This document shows positions 34,641-42,985 of a stretch of DNA of 48,360 nt, one piece after another. The first letter of the stretch is position 1; each line of letters opens with the position of its first letter. A model generated the notes under the pieces. The model saw nothing but the letters and a program-made list of their open reading frames with translations, ran no database searches and was not told where the DNA came from. Location of the stretch: NCBI GenBank assembly GCA_025354165.1, contig JANXNI010000004.1, forward strand, positions 1 to 48,360, written 5' to 3'. Source of the stretch: Burkholderiales bacterium. GTDB taxonomy: Bacteria > Pseudomonadota > Gammaproteobacteria > Burkholderiales > Casimicrobiaceae. The position numbers were made by a program, and so were the translations under genes.

Positions 34641-35633
34641 TTATTTCTTCTTGGCGTTTTCTTTGTCAAATTGTGAGCGGTTATACGGCGTTCCCGAAGC
34701 GACGGCAACCGCGCGTACCAGTTCCCAGTCTTTCTTGTAGTCCACCGGCAGGAAGCGGTCATCGCCCAAAAATTCTTTCTGTAATTCAGGAGAAAATTTG
34801 TAATCGAAGAAACACTTCTTGATCTTGTCCGCCAACACCGGCGTCAGGTCGTGCGACAGCGCAAAAGCCGATGTCGGGAATTGTCCCGAGCGATAGATGA
34901 TGCGCGTGTCGTCGGCTTTCATCTGGCCGCGCATGATCCAGCGGTCATAAATATCGCTCGTGATCGGTGCGGCGTCGTAGTCGCCCTTGAGCACGCCAGC
35001 GAGCGACTGATCATGCTTGCCCGAGAACAAAATGGTGTAGTCCTTGCCCGGTGTGATGCCTTCCTTGGGGAAGAGGGCGAGCGGTGCCAGATGCCCCGAG
35101 TTGGATGACGGTGCAGTGTGTGCGACTTTCTTGCCCTTCAGGTCGGCCAGCGTTTTGAACGGGCTGTCCATTTTTACGACGACCACCTGACGATACATAC
35201 GCGGGCCGTCGTTGTTGCCTTTAATCGCGAACGGTACCGCACCGGCAAGGTTCACCGCAAAACCTGTTTCACCGGAAGCCAGCCCCGCGATATGCAGGCG
35301 GCCAGAGCGCATCGCCTCGATCTGCGCGGCATTGCTCTGCACGGTGTAATAAACAACTTTTTTCTGCGTGCAGGCGGCAAGGTAGTCGGTGAAGCCTTTG
35401 AATAAATTGGCGTAAACCGCAGGGTCTTCAATCGGCGTGTAGGCGAAGACGAGTGTGTTGGGATCTTTCCATTTGGCCATGTCTTTCGGCGCATCCGCGA
35501 CCAGATTTTTGTCCTCGTCGCAATAGTTGGTGTCGAGTTCACCACGATTCTGACAATCGTCGGCGGCGAAGGCCGTGAGCGGCGCGAACATGAAAACAGC
35601 GGCAAGCGCGTGGTAGAGGGATCGAAGCTGCAT
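34641..35633 (-). CDS. phnD: Phosphonate/phosphite-type ABC binding protein (PhnD family), first of two
   Basis: 330 residues from ATG 35633 (MQLRSLYHALAAVFMFAP), supported by CAGGA about 9 bp upstream; the frame is open to 35657. The signal peptide ends AFA-ADD. It shares with its neighbour the N-terminal CQNRGELDTNYCDED, EAMRSGRLHIAGLASGE, TLADLKGKKVAHTAPSSNSG and GDYDAAPITSDIYDR, so the two are a tandem duplicate pair, diverged enough to suggest different ligands or affinities. It is the first gene of the operon (phnD, phnD, phnC, phnE, phnE). A TACAAT at 35670-35675 on the minus strand is a possible -10 without a good -35. Confidence 0.93.
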   Translation of the reverse strand: MQLRSLYHALAAVFMFAPLTAFAADDCQNRGELDTNYCDEDKNLVADAPKDMAKWKDPNTLVFAYTPIEDPAVYANLFKGFTDYLAACTQKKVVYYTVQSNAAQIEAMRSGRLHIAGLASGETGFAVNLAGAVPFAIKGNNDGPRMYRQVVVVKMDSPFKTLADLKGKKVAHTAPSSNSGHLAPLALFPKEGITPGKDYTILFSGKHDQSLAGVLKGDYDAAPITSDIYDRWIMRGQMKADDTRIIYRSGQFPTSAFALSHDLTPVLADKIKKCFFDYKFSPELQKEFLGDDRFLPVDYKKDWELVRAVAVASGTPYNRSQFDKENAKKK

Positions 35634-35736
35634 CGGGCACATCCTGAACTGGGTCAATTGACACTTCGCATTGTAGAAACCCTTGCGCCGCGCCGCCTCC
35701 GTAGAATCCCTGTAAGAACGTTATCTAGCCGTCTCA

Positions 35737-37134
35737 ATGACAACGCCACATCCGCTGAATCCCTCGCTCTCGGTCATTGTGCTCGCTGCCGGTAAAGGCA
35801 CGCGCATGAAATCGGCGCTGCCGAAAGTGCTGCAACCACTGGCGGGGCGCTCGCTGCTGGCACATTCGCTGGCCAGCGTAGCCGCGTTGAAACCGACGCT
35901 GACTGTGGTGGTGGTGGGGCATGGCGCGGAGCAGGTCAAAGCCGCGTTCAATGATCGCCCTCTCACGTGGGCGTTGCAAATGCCACAGAACGGCACCGGG
36001 CACGCGGCTGCGGTTGGGTTGGCACCGGTTGCCGACGGCGGCGTGACGTTGTTGGTGACGGGCGACACACCGTTGATTCGCACTGAGACGCTGGCTACGC
36101 TCATCGCGCTCGTTAATGACCAAACCTTCGCGCTACTCACCTGCGACGTGGCCGATCCCACGGGCTATGGCCGCATCGTGCGCAACGCGGCGGGGGAGGT
36201 CGTCAAAATTGTGGAACACAAGGACGCTCTGGCAGCGAACGATGCGGCGGTACTTGCGCTCACCGAAATGAACACCGGCATCATGGCTGCGCCCACGGCG
36301 TGGCTGCGCGGTGCACTGTCACGCCTAGAGCCGCACAACGCGCAAGGCGAGCTTTATCTGACCGACGTGATCGCGATGGCGGCGGTCGATGGTTTACGTG
36401 TCGCGACGGCGCAACCTTCGAGCGAAATGGAAATCGTGGGCGTCAACGACAAAGTTCAGCTCGCTGCACTGGAACGAGACGTGCAACGTGGCGAGGCGCA
36501 ACGATTGATGACAGCGGGCGTTACGCTCGCTGACGCCGCACGCATCGACGTGCGCGGCAAACTCACCACGGGCAGCGACGTGTTCATAGACGTCGGTTGC
36601 GTGTTCATCGGTGACGTCACGCTCGGCGATAACGTCACCGTTGGCCCGAACTGCGTACTGATAAACGCGACCATCGGCGCTGGCACGACGATTCATCCGA
36701 TGAGCCATCTCGAAGGTTGCACGGTCGGCGAGGGCGCGCTGATTGGCCCGTTCGCGCGCTTGCGTCCGGGCGCTGTGCTGGGCGACGAAGTGCACATCGG
36801 CAATTTCGTCGAAGTAAAAAACTCAACGCTCGCGAAGGGCGCAAAAGCCAATCACTTGGCGTATCTCGGCGACACAACCGTTGGCGAACGTGTGAACTAC
36901 GGCGCGGGCAGCATTACCGCCAACTACGACGGCGCGAACAAACACCGCACGGTCATTGAGGCGGATGTGCATGTCGGCTCAAACTGCGTGCTCGTTGCAC
37001 CGGTCACGATTGGCGCGGGCGGCACAATAGCGGGCGGCAGCACGATTACGAAGAGCACGCCGCCCGCGACGCTCACCGTGGCGCGCGGCAAGCAAGTCAC
37101 GATCACGAAATGGCAGCGCGCGAAAAAGGTTTGA
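35737..37134 (+). CDS. glmU: Bifunctional GlmU (UDP-GlcNAc synthesis)
   Basis: 465 residues. It acetylates glucosamine-1-phosphate (C-terminal domain) and then adds UMP (N-terminal domain) to give UDP-GlcNAc for peptidoglycan and LPS. The N-terminal uridyltransferase has VLAAGKGTRMKSALPKVLQP and QNGTGHAAAV, GDTPLI and YGRIVR. The C-terminal left-handed beta-helix (about residues 260-450) has hexapeptide repeats such as VFIGDVTLGDNVTVGPNC, with the acetyltransferase blocks ARLRPGAVLG, NFVEVKNS, NHLAYLGD and NYGAGSITANYDG. The gene is divergent from the phn operon. A TAGAAT at 35702 may be its -10, but the spacing to TTGCGC is short. The usual partner glmS is not in the window. Confidence 0.97.
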   Translation: MTTPHPLNPSLSVIVLAAGKGTRMKSALPKVLQPLAGRSLLAHSLASVAALKPTLTVVVVGHGAEQVKAAFNDRPLTWALQMPQNGTGHAAAVGLAPVADGGVTLLVTGDTPLIRTETLATLIALVNDQTFALLTCDVADPTGYGRIVRNAAGEVVKIVEHKDALAANDAAVLALTEMNTGIMAAPTAWLRGALSRLEPHNAQGELYLTDVIAMAAVDGLRVATAQPSSEMEIVGVNDKVQLAALERDVQRGEAQRLMTAGVTLADAARIDVRGKLTTGSDVFIDVGCVFIGDVTLGDNVTVGPNCVLINATIGAGTTIHPMSHLEGCTVGEGALIGPFARLRPGAVLGDEVHIGNFVEVKNSTLAKGAKANHLAYLGDTTVGERVNYGAGSITANYDGANKHRTVIEADVHVGSNCVLVAPVTIGAGGTIAGGSTITKSTPPATLTVARGKQVTITKWQRAKKV

Positions 37135-37163
37135 TCGCAGCACTCCGTGCGACGCAAAACTAG

Positions 37164-37284
37164 CAACAGTTTTTTCGTAAAAGCCCGCATGCATTGGGGA
37201 TAAAACCTTATAACGACATAAGTCGACTATTGACCTAAACATTCGACAGCCCGTGTGTGAACGTGCTTTCAATGAAAAGCTGAT
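37164..37284. repeat. Short inverted-repeat element, family A, copy 3
   Basis: 121 bp between GCAACAGTTTTTTCGTAAAA on the left and TTTCAATGAAAAGCTGAT on the right. The interior has GCATTGGGGAT and CATAAGTCGACTATTG, close to copy 1 (13243). It lies between the convergent glmU and nucleosidase genes. Confidence 0.62.
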
Positions 37285-37286
37285 GA

Positions 37287-37314
37287 TTCAGGCGGCTGCA
37301 AAATTACGCCTGAA
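37287..37314 (-). terminator. Stem-loop after the nucleosidase gene, possible terminator
   Basis: TTCAGGCG (37287-37294) pairs perfectly with CGCCTGAA (37307-37314) around a 12-base loop, starting 3 bp after the stop on the minus strand. No U tract follows, so it may only stabilise the mRNA end. Confidence 0.4.
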
Positions 37315-37316
37315 AC

Positions 37317-38255
37317 TCACTTCCACGTCGCCAAAAACGCCATCAGCACCTTCGCTGAATTGTCCGCTGCGAGCTTGAAAAACGTCTCGATTTCGTTCTC
37401 GCCCTTGCCGCCGCCCGCCAGATCGGAGAGGCTGCGAAACGCGATGTAGGGCACGCCATTCGCGTAGGCGACCATTGCGGTCGCGGCGGTTTCCATATCG
37501 ACCACATTGGCGCTGAACGTTTTGAACGTGTATTCGCGAAACGCCGAGTTATCCATAAAAGCCTGACCGGAAACGCCGTTGCCGCCGACCAGCAGTTTCG
37601 GCTTGGTACTGAGGCACACCTTCGTCTCGTCGCAATCAGCGAGCGGCACATCGCCCAGCGCACGCGCCATCGCGAGCAATTTCGGATCAGCGTCAAACCA
37701 GAATTTTTTCTCTTCCTTCTCGCGTCCCTTCGAGCGCACGCCCACCGGACGTGGATGCATCATGCCGAAGTTTGGCAACTTCACATCATCCATCCATGCG
37801 GGCGCGGCAAATTTGTCGGGTGACACTTCCCGCGCCGCGAGAATTTCCAGATACTGCCCCCAGCGTTCGGCAACGACCACGTCACCCACGCTCAACGCGG
37901 GATTCACACCGCCCGCAATGCCGCTGAATACGATGTGCGTCACGTTGAAACGATCCAGCACGAGCTGTGTGTTCATCGCTGCGTTGGTCATGCTGATGCC
38001 GCTCAGGAACACCACCACGCGCTTGCCGCCGAGCGTTCCCGTGGTGAATTCCACACCGTTCGCAACGTACTTTTTCGGCTTTTTCACGTTCGCCAGCAGC
38101 GTTGTTAACTCAGGCTCGAACGCAGAAATTATTGCTACGCGCGACGCATGGTCGATGACGCCAGGGGCGCGTTCTGTCGACACCGCACTGCCAGCGGCGA
38201 AAGAGACGCGCGCGAAAAGGCACAAAAAAAATAGAGCAGCAAACAATAAACGCAT
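37317..38255 (-). CDS. Exported MTA/SAH-nucleosidase-like protein (phosphorylase superfamily)
   Basis: 312 residues from ATG 38255; the frame is open to 38372, but this Met starts a proper signal peptide (MRLLFAALFFLCLFARVSFA). The mature part has the nucleoside-phosphorylase fold: VAIISAFEPELTTLL, HIVFSGIAGGVNPAL and the base/ribose-binding NVVDMETAATAMVAY, followed by FRSLSDLAGG. These match 5'-methylthioadenosine/S-adenosylhomocysteine nucleosidases, which hydrolyse the glycosidic bond. Those enzymes are normally cytosolic and about 230 residues; this one is exported and has an extra segment around RSKGREKEEKKFWFDADPKLL. It may scavenge nucleosides in the periplasm. The substrate is uncertain. 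Confidence 0.88.
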   Translation of the reverse strand: MRLLFAALFFLCLFARVSFAAGSAVSTERAPGVIDHASRVAIISAFEPELTTLLANVKKPKKYVANGVEFTTGTLGGKRVVVFLSGISMTNAAMNTQLVLDRFNVTHIVFSGIAGGVNPALSVGDVVVAERWGQYLEILAAREVSPDKFAAPAWMDDVKLPNFGMMHPRPVGVRSKGREKEEKKFWFDADPKLLAMARALGDVPLADCDETKVCLSTKPKLLVGGNGVSGQAFMDNSAFREYTFKTFSANVVDMETAATAMVAYANGVPYIAFRSLSDLAGGGKGENEIETFFKLAADNSAKVLMAFLATWK

Positions 38256-38447
38256 GATTCGACTAAAAACTCCGATTAACAACACGTCTACATTGTCGCG
38301 TGAATCAGGACAAATTCGGATACATATTACGGCGGTGTTGCGCTGCGCGTTGAAAGCCGATCGGTCAAGCAAATCTCGTGACGGTGACTGGCGACTGTCT
38401 GAAAGTGATTAGCACCGCTGCAAAGTCGCCATACGCAAGGTCGGTGC

Positions 38448-39182
38448 TCACGCCGATGCAGACGCCACCACAGCGCCTTCGATCCCGTGTCGATCAAGTG
38501 CATCGGCCACGAATCCACTTGCCTTCATGTCTTCGACGTATCGCCGCAGGCACTCAGCCACGACTTCGCCTCGCACTTTCGGAATACCCATTGCCTGCTC
38601 AATCACCATAAAATGCTTTGGCAGCAGACGTAGCCCGCCGAGTCGTTTGGCGTCTGCTTCGAGTTGCTGTCGCACGCCTGCCGCAACATCGGCACTTTGC
38701 GTGATGAAATTATCCACGACTGCGGGAGAGGTTAACGAACGCAAGATGGTCGCGTGCTTCAGTTCCCTCGTGAGGAATAGCTCATACGCGCTGCCCTCAC
38801 CCACCACCACGCGATGAGCCTCCCGATCCACTTCGTGGTTAGCGGTGAGTGGCGAATTCTCGTGCACAAGATACGCGCCCTCGATCAGCACGTAAGGCGC
38901 GGTAAACAGAATACCAGCACCGCGTACCGGATCGATCGCGAAAAAACCGAAGTCCACCTGTTGCTGTGTCACCGCTTCTACCGATTTCCCGGCAGCGTCA
39001 AACATGACGAGTTCAAGCTCAACACCGAGCCGCTGCGCGAAGCCACAGGCGAGGTCCACTGAAACGCCGTATGACGCGCCGGCCGCATCAAGATTGGCGA
39101 GAATGGGATTGCCTACATTGACGGCAGCGCGAAGCTTTCCTGTGGGCATGAGTGTGGCGGTGAGTGTGTCGGACACAGACAT
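38448..39182 (-). CDS. Periplasmic-binding-protein-like (SBP_bac_3) protein without signal peptide
   Basis: 244 residues. The fold of extracellular solute-binding family 3 is visible: LRAAVNVGNPILANLD, YGVSVDLACGFAQRLGVELELV, VDFGFFAIDPVRGAGILFTAPY and VVVGEGSAYELFLTREL. No hydrophobic N-terminus precedes it (start MSVSDTLTATLMPTGKLR), and no transporter genes are adjacent. It begins 5 bp after the GntR stop, so the two are probably cotranscribed. It could be a cytosolic ligand sensor or enzyme derived from a binding protein, or an SBP that lost its signal. Function is unresolved. Confidence 0.85.
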   Translation of the reverse strand: MSVSDTLTATLMPTGKLRAAVNVGNPILANLDAAGASYGVSVDLACGFAQRLGVELELVMFDAAGKSVEAVTQQQVDFGFFAIDPVRGAGILFTAPYVLIEGAYLVHENSPLTANHEVDREAHRVVVGEGSAYELFLTRELKHATILRSLTSPAVVDNFITQSADVAAGVRQQLEADAKRLGGLRLLPKHFMVIEQAMGIPKVRGEVVAECLRRYVEDMKASGFVADALDRHGIEGAVVASASA

Positions 39183-39187
39183 AGCGA

Positions 39188-40144
39188 CTAAGGCAGCTTT
39201 CGTTTTTTTCGTTGAGCGGGATGTGCCGTCGCGGCGGTAGTGGCAAGCGTTGCTTGCAAGAGTTCGCTGATGCGTTCCAGATTGCAGATGGTGCTGCCAA
39301 GATGCTCACGCATCGCGGTGGCCGCCTCGAGGTTCTTCTCTTGCTCCAGCAAGCGCAGCAATTCCAGATGCTGATGGCAATGCTCGCCGTAGCGCTTGCG
39401 GTCGCGCATCGAGCGGTAGGAGAGTAGACGACGCACGCGGTTGACGCGGCGTATGGCGTCGATGAAGAACGCGTTTCCAGAGGCCTCCACCAATGACTCA
39501 TGAAAATGCACGCCGCGGTCGTGCAACTGGTCAGCTGAATCGGTTTCGATGCCACCGTCAAGTAAGTGCTGTTCGGCGGCACGGCAACGCGCGAGCACTT
39601 GTCGGTCGAGTCGGTAGCCGGGTTCCAGCAGTGCTGCGGGCTCCAGTGCCAGCCGCAGACGGTAGGACTTCAGCAGACTGTCCGGCGTAGTCAGCATTGA
39701 GGAGAACGACCAGCCGTAGCCCGGCTTCCGCTCCGCCCAGCCTTCCAATGCGATGCGGCTCAGGATGGCATTCAGTTGTCCCGGTGTGAGGCGGTAACGG
39801 GTTCTGAGAAAGGCTTCGGAAAAGGTATCAGGCAGGAGGCCCTGCAGTCGGTCTTCGGCAATCCGGAAGTAAATCGCGGCAATGGTGTCGTCCTCGCTCT
39901 GCCGAAGCTCGCCCAGCAGCGCGACCGGAATGTCAGCTGTTGCCTTTGCGAGAAAGTAGCCACGGTTGCGCTCCCGCCGCACGACGCCCTTTTCTTCGAG
40001 TAACTGCAAAGCCTCGTTGACCGGCGTGCGCGATACACGGAGACGATCCGCCAGCGTTTGCGCGCGCAGGCGGGTGCCGATGGGCCACGCCTCGGTTTCA
40101 ATCAGAGTTACCAGTTGGGTGGGTGTAGACACGGCGGATTTCAT
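39188..40144 (-). CDS. GntR-family regulator (FCD-like C-terminus)
   Basis: 318 residues from ATG 40144 (MKSAVSTPTQLVTLIE); the frame is open to 40204, overlapping the aconitase end. The N-terminal winged helix has LRAQTLADRLRVSRTPVNEALQLLEEKGVV (about residues 28-57), the GntR recognition core. A region around residues 90-160 (LPDTFSEAFLRTRYRLTPGQ, LNAILSRIALEGWAERKPGYG) looks like a second wing-helix segment, which is unusual. The C-terminal all-helical part (LRLALEPAALLEP, FHESLVEASGNAFF, HQHLELLRLLEQ) matches an FCD ligand domain with His residues for metal. It probably controls the aconitase and the divergent TTT gene; a candidate operator is at 42877-42902. Confidence 0.88.
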   Translation of the reverse strand: MKSAVSTPTQLVTLIETEAWPIGTRLRAQTLADRLRVSRTPVNEALQLLEEKGVVRRERNRGYFLAKATADIPVALLGELRQSEDDTIAAIYFRIAEDRLQGLLPDTFSEAFLRTRYRLTPGQLNAILSRIALEGWAERKPGYGWSFSSMLTTPDSLLKSYRLRLALEPAALLEPGYRLDRQVLARCRAAEQHLLDGGIETDSADQLHDRGVHFHESLVEASGNAFFIDAIRRVNRVRRLLSYRSMRDRKRYGEHCHQHLELLRLLEQEKNLEAATAMREHLGSTICNLERISELLQATLATTAATAHPAQRKKRKLP

Positions 40145-40200
40145 GCCGAGAATTGTCCCACCGTGACTGACCTGACCGAGATAGCTGACCTCAACGTAGC

Positions 40201-42864
40201 TCAAACGTCTACCGGGACGACAGCGGCGCTAACGCCAGATTTAGCGCTCGCATGCTTCGCGATAGTTCGGCGCAGGATAAGCGGGATGACGCCGCCGTTC
40301 TTCAGCAGTTCGACTTCCAGTTGGGTTTCGACGGCAGCGACTGCTGTGAGCGATTCGATCGCCCCGCTCGCTCGAACAATGCGAACAGCAATGCCGCAAC
40401 GCGGTGCCAACTGATTCGGCAAGGCGCAAACCTCGATTTGATCGCCAGCGCCCAATTGCAGCGTGTCGGGCCCCACGCCTCGCGGCAGGCGCAAGGGGAG
40501 GATGCCCATGCCGATCAAATTGGATCGGTGGATTCTCTCGAAGCTCATTGCCAGCACCGCGCGAATACCGAGCAGGCGCTGGCCCTTTGCCGCCCAGTCG
40601 CGCGACGAGCCTGTGCCGTAGCGTTCTCCCGCGACCAGCACGACGGAAAGCTGCACCTCACGATAGCGCGCTGCAACCTCCCAGATTGGCAGCACCTCGC
40701 CGCTTGGCACATGCAGCGTGTGCGCCACCGGTGCGGCGTCACAGAACAGATTTTTCAGTGTCTTGCTGTGAAATGCGGCACGCATCATCACTTCCCAGTT
40801 GCCACGACGCGACGCAAACACATTGAGATCTGCGCGATCTTCGCCACGCGACACCAGAAAGTCGGCGACCAGGCTGTCCGGCGGAATCGCACTGGCTGGC
40901 GAGATGTGATCGGTGGTGATGTCGTTGCCAAGCACCAGCAGCGGATGCGCACGGTATTGCCCAAGCAGGCTGTCCGCGCCTAACGCGGCAAAGGGTGGAC
41001 GTCGCAACGCAGTCGAGGCCGGGTCCCACGGAAACAGCGCCGAATCGGGTGCGGAGAGCGCGAACCACTGCGGGTTGCGGCTGGCAATGGCGAAGTCGCG
41101 GCGATAGTCCTGCGGGTTAGCTGCCAGCGCCGCAAAAGCGGTGATCTCTTCGCGTGTTGGCCAAAGTTCTTCGAGCCGAATGCCGCGACCGTCTGCCGTC
41201 ACGGCAACGGGCTCGGTTCGCAGGTTGCGCGCGGCATCACCCGCCAGCCCAAAGATCACCACAAGCGGCGGCGACATGATGAAACTTAACTCGATGTCCG
41301 GATGCACGCGGCCAGGGAAATTGCGATTGCCTGACAGGATCGCGACCGCCTTGCAGTGTTGCTCGCGTTGAGCCTCCCGTATCGGCTCCGTCAACGGCCC
41401 AGGATTGCCGATGCAAGTCGTGCAGCCGTAACCCACAATGGCGAAACCAACGGCCTCCAGATCCTCCAGCAGACCGGCGCGCTGCAAATAGCTGGCGGCT
41501 GCGGGCGAGCCCGGCGCTAGCGAAGTCTTCACCCAATGCGGCACGTTAAGCCCCAGCGCGCGTGCCTTGCGCGCGACCAAACCAGCCGCGATGAGCAGGC
41601 GCGGATCGGATGTGTTGGTGCAACTGGTGATCGCAGCGATGGCAACCGCATGCGGCGGCAGTGGGCCGTGACCAGTGGGCACAAAACCGATTTCGCGCAG
41701 GACGCGAGCGCTGTCGCCATAGTCAAGTAGATCTTGCGGGCGACGTGGCCCGGCGATGTGCATGCCGACCTGCGTCAGATCGATTTCAATCACGCGGGTG
41801 TAACGCGGATAGGCATCGGGATCAAACCACAGTGCGTTATGGCGGCAATAGGTCTCTACCAGCAATATGTGCGCTTCACTGCGACCGGTGGCGCACAGGT
41901 AATCAAGCGTGCACTGATCCACCGGAAAGTAGCCGGTCGTCGCGCCGTACTCCGGCGCCATGTTGGCAACTACGGCCCGCTCGCCAGCGGTGAGGGTGGA
42001 TACGCCCGGTCCAAAATATTCGACGAATTCGCCTGATACGTCGATTTCGCGCAGTCGCTGCGTCGCCACCAGCGCCAGATCGGTGGCCAGCACACCGGAG
42101 CGGAGCGCGCCCGTGAGTCGCACGCCGATTACATCGGGAATGCGCAACATCGTGGGCATGCCGAACATCACCGTCTGCGCCTCCAGCCCGCCCACGCCCC
42201 AGCCAAGCACGCCAATGCCGTTGATCATCGGCGTGTGACTGTCGGTGCCGATCATCATGTCAGGCACCACCCAGCGCTCGCCATCCCGCGTCTCAGTGGT
42301 CACGACAGTGGCCAGTTGCTCCAGATTGATGGTGTGCATGATGCCCGTGCCCGGCGGATGCACATGCACGCCGTCCAGTGCCTTGGAAGCCCAACGCAGG
42401 AAGCTGTAGCGCTCGCGGTTGCGGCGAATTTCGTGTTGCAGATTGAGCGTTGGTGCGTCACGCGTTCCATAAATCTCTACCGCGAGGGAATGATCAACCG
42501 ATACGTCCACCCGCAGCCCCGGATTGAGGGCAGCGGGATCAACTCCTTCTTCAGCCAGCGCATCGCGCATCGCGGCGATGTCGACCAGCGCCGGCGTGCT
42601 GGTGGTGTCATGCATCAGCACGCGACCGGGTTGAAAGGCGACTTCGGCTTCGCTGTTCCCAGTCTCAAGCCACGAGAACAAGGCCGACACCGCCGCCGTC
42701 CGCTCCGCGCCTTTCATATTGCGCACCGCGTTCTCCAGAAGCAGCCGCAACACCACCGGCATCTGCTGAAGTCGCGAACCAAATAGCGCTTGCAAATCGA
42801 AGCAGCGCAGACACTGCCCGCTAACTGTCAGAGTCGAAGGCGGGAAAAGGTCAAATTCGTTCAT
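40201..42864 (-). CDS. acnA: Aconitase-family hydratase (AcnA type)
   Basis: 887 residues from ATG 42864 (MNEFDLFPPS); the frame is open to 42915, through the operator region. The [4Fe-4S] ligands are in ITSCTNTSDP (Cys about 415) and GYGCTTCIGNPG (Cys about 479 and 482). Substrate blocks: MIGTDSHTPMINGIGVLGWG, LSGNRNFPGRVHP, and a swivel domain with GERYGTGSSRDWAAKG and HRSNLIGMGILPL. It matches AcnA-type aconitases. The neighbours, a GntR regulator and a TTT binding protein, suggest that it may serve a special tricarboxylate or methylcitrate-like substrate rather than the central TCA cycle; this is inference. Confidence 0.92.
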   Translation of the reverse strand: MNEFDLFPPSTLTVSGQCLRCFDLQALFGSRLQQMPVVLRLLLENAVRNMKGAERTAAVSALFSWLETGNSEAEVAFQPGRVLMHDTTSTPALVDIAAMRDALAEEGVDPAALNPGLRVDVSVDHSLAVEIYGTRDAPTLNLQHEIRRNRERYSFLRWASKALDGVHVHPPGTGIMHTINLEQLATVVTTETRDGERWVVPDMMIGTDSHTPMINGIGVLGWGVGGLEAQTVMFGMPTMLRIPDVIGVRLTGALRSGVLATDLALVATQRLREIDVSGEFVEYFGPGVSTLTAGERAVVANMAPEYGATTGYFPVDQCTLDYLCATGRSEAHILLVETYCRHNALWFDPDAYPRYTRVIEIDLTQVGMHIAGPRRPQDLLDYGDSARVLREIGFVPTGHGPLPPHAVAIAAITSCTNTSDPRLLIAAGLVARKARALGLNVPHWVKTSLAPGSPAAASYLQRAGLLEDLEAVGFAIVGYGCTTCIGNPGPLTEPIREAQREQHCKAVAILSGNRNFPGRVHPDIELSFIMSPPLVVIFGLAGDAARNLRTEPVAVTADGRGIRLEELWPTREEITAFAALAANPQDYRRDFAIASRNPQWFALSAPDSALFPWDPASTALRRPPFAALGADSLLGQYRAHPLLVLGNDITTDHISPASAIPPDSLVADFLVSRGEDRADLNVFASRRGNWEVMMRAAFHSKTLKNLFCDAAPVAHTLHVPSGEVLPIWEVAARYREVQLSVVLVAGERYGTGSSRDWAAKGQRLLGIRAVLAMSFERIHRSNLIGMGILPLRLPRGVGPDTLQLGAGDQIEVCALPNQLAPRCGIAVRIVRASGAIESLTAVAAVETQLEVELLKNGGVIPLILRRTIAKHASAKSGVSAAVVPVDV

Positions 42865-42876
42865 TGCTTGCAATTT

Positions 42877-42902
42877 TGCATATTGAATACATAAAATGCA
42901 AT
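42877..42902. promoter_or_regulatory. Candidate GntR operator in the divergent region
   Basis: TTGCAT (42877-42882) and ATGCAA (42897-42902) form an inverted repeat around ATTGAATACATAAA. It lies 13 bp before the aconitase ATG and 84 bp before the TTT gene, in a notably AT-rich patch. FCD-type GntR operators are often short palindromes with TGTATACA-like cores, and TGAATACA inside this site is similar. No footprint is known. Confidence 0.45.
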
Positions 42903-42985
42903 AATTGTGTGCCATGAACGCGATTGAAACGGCATAAGTTGCGTCATCCCTCCGGATCAGCCTCTCTCAACGAAAGACCACGCTC

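Noticed and set aside
40252-40983. 243-codon plus-strand frame opposite the aconitase end
   Set aside because: Antisense shadow; no recognisable motif, and the minus strand is the conserved swivel domain.
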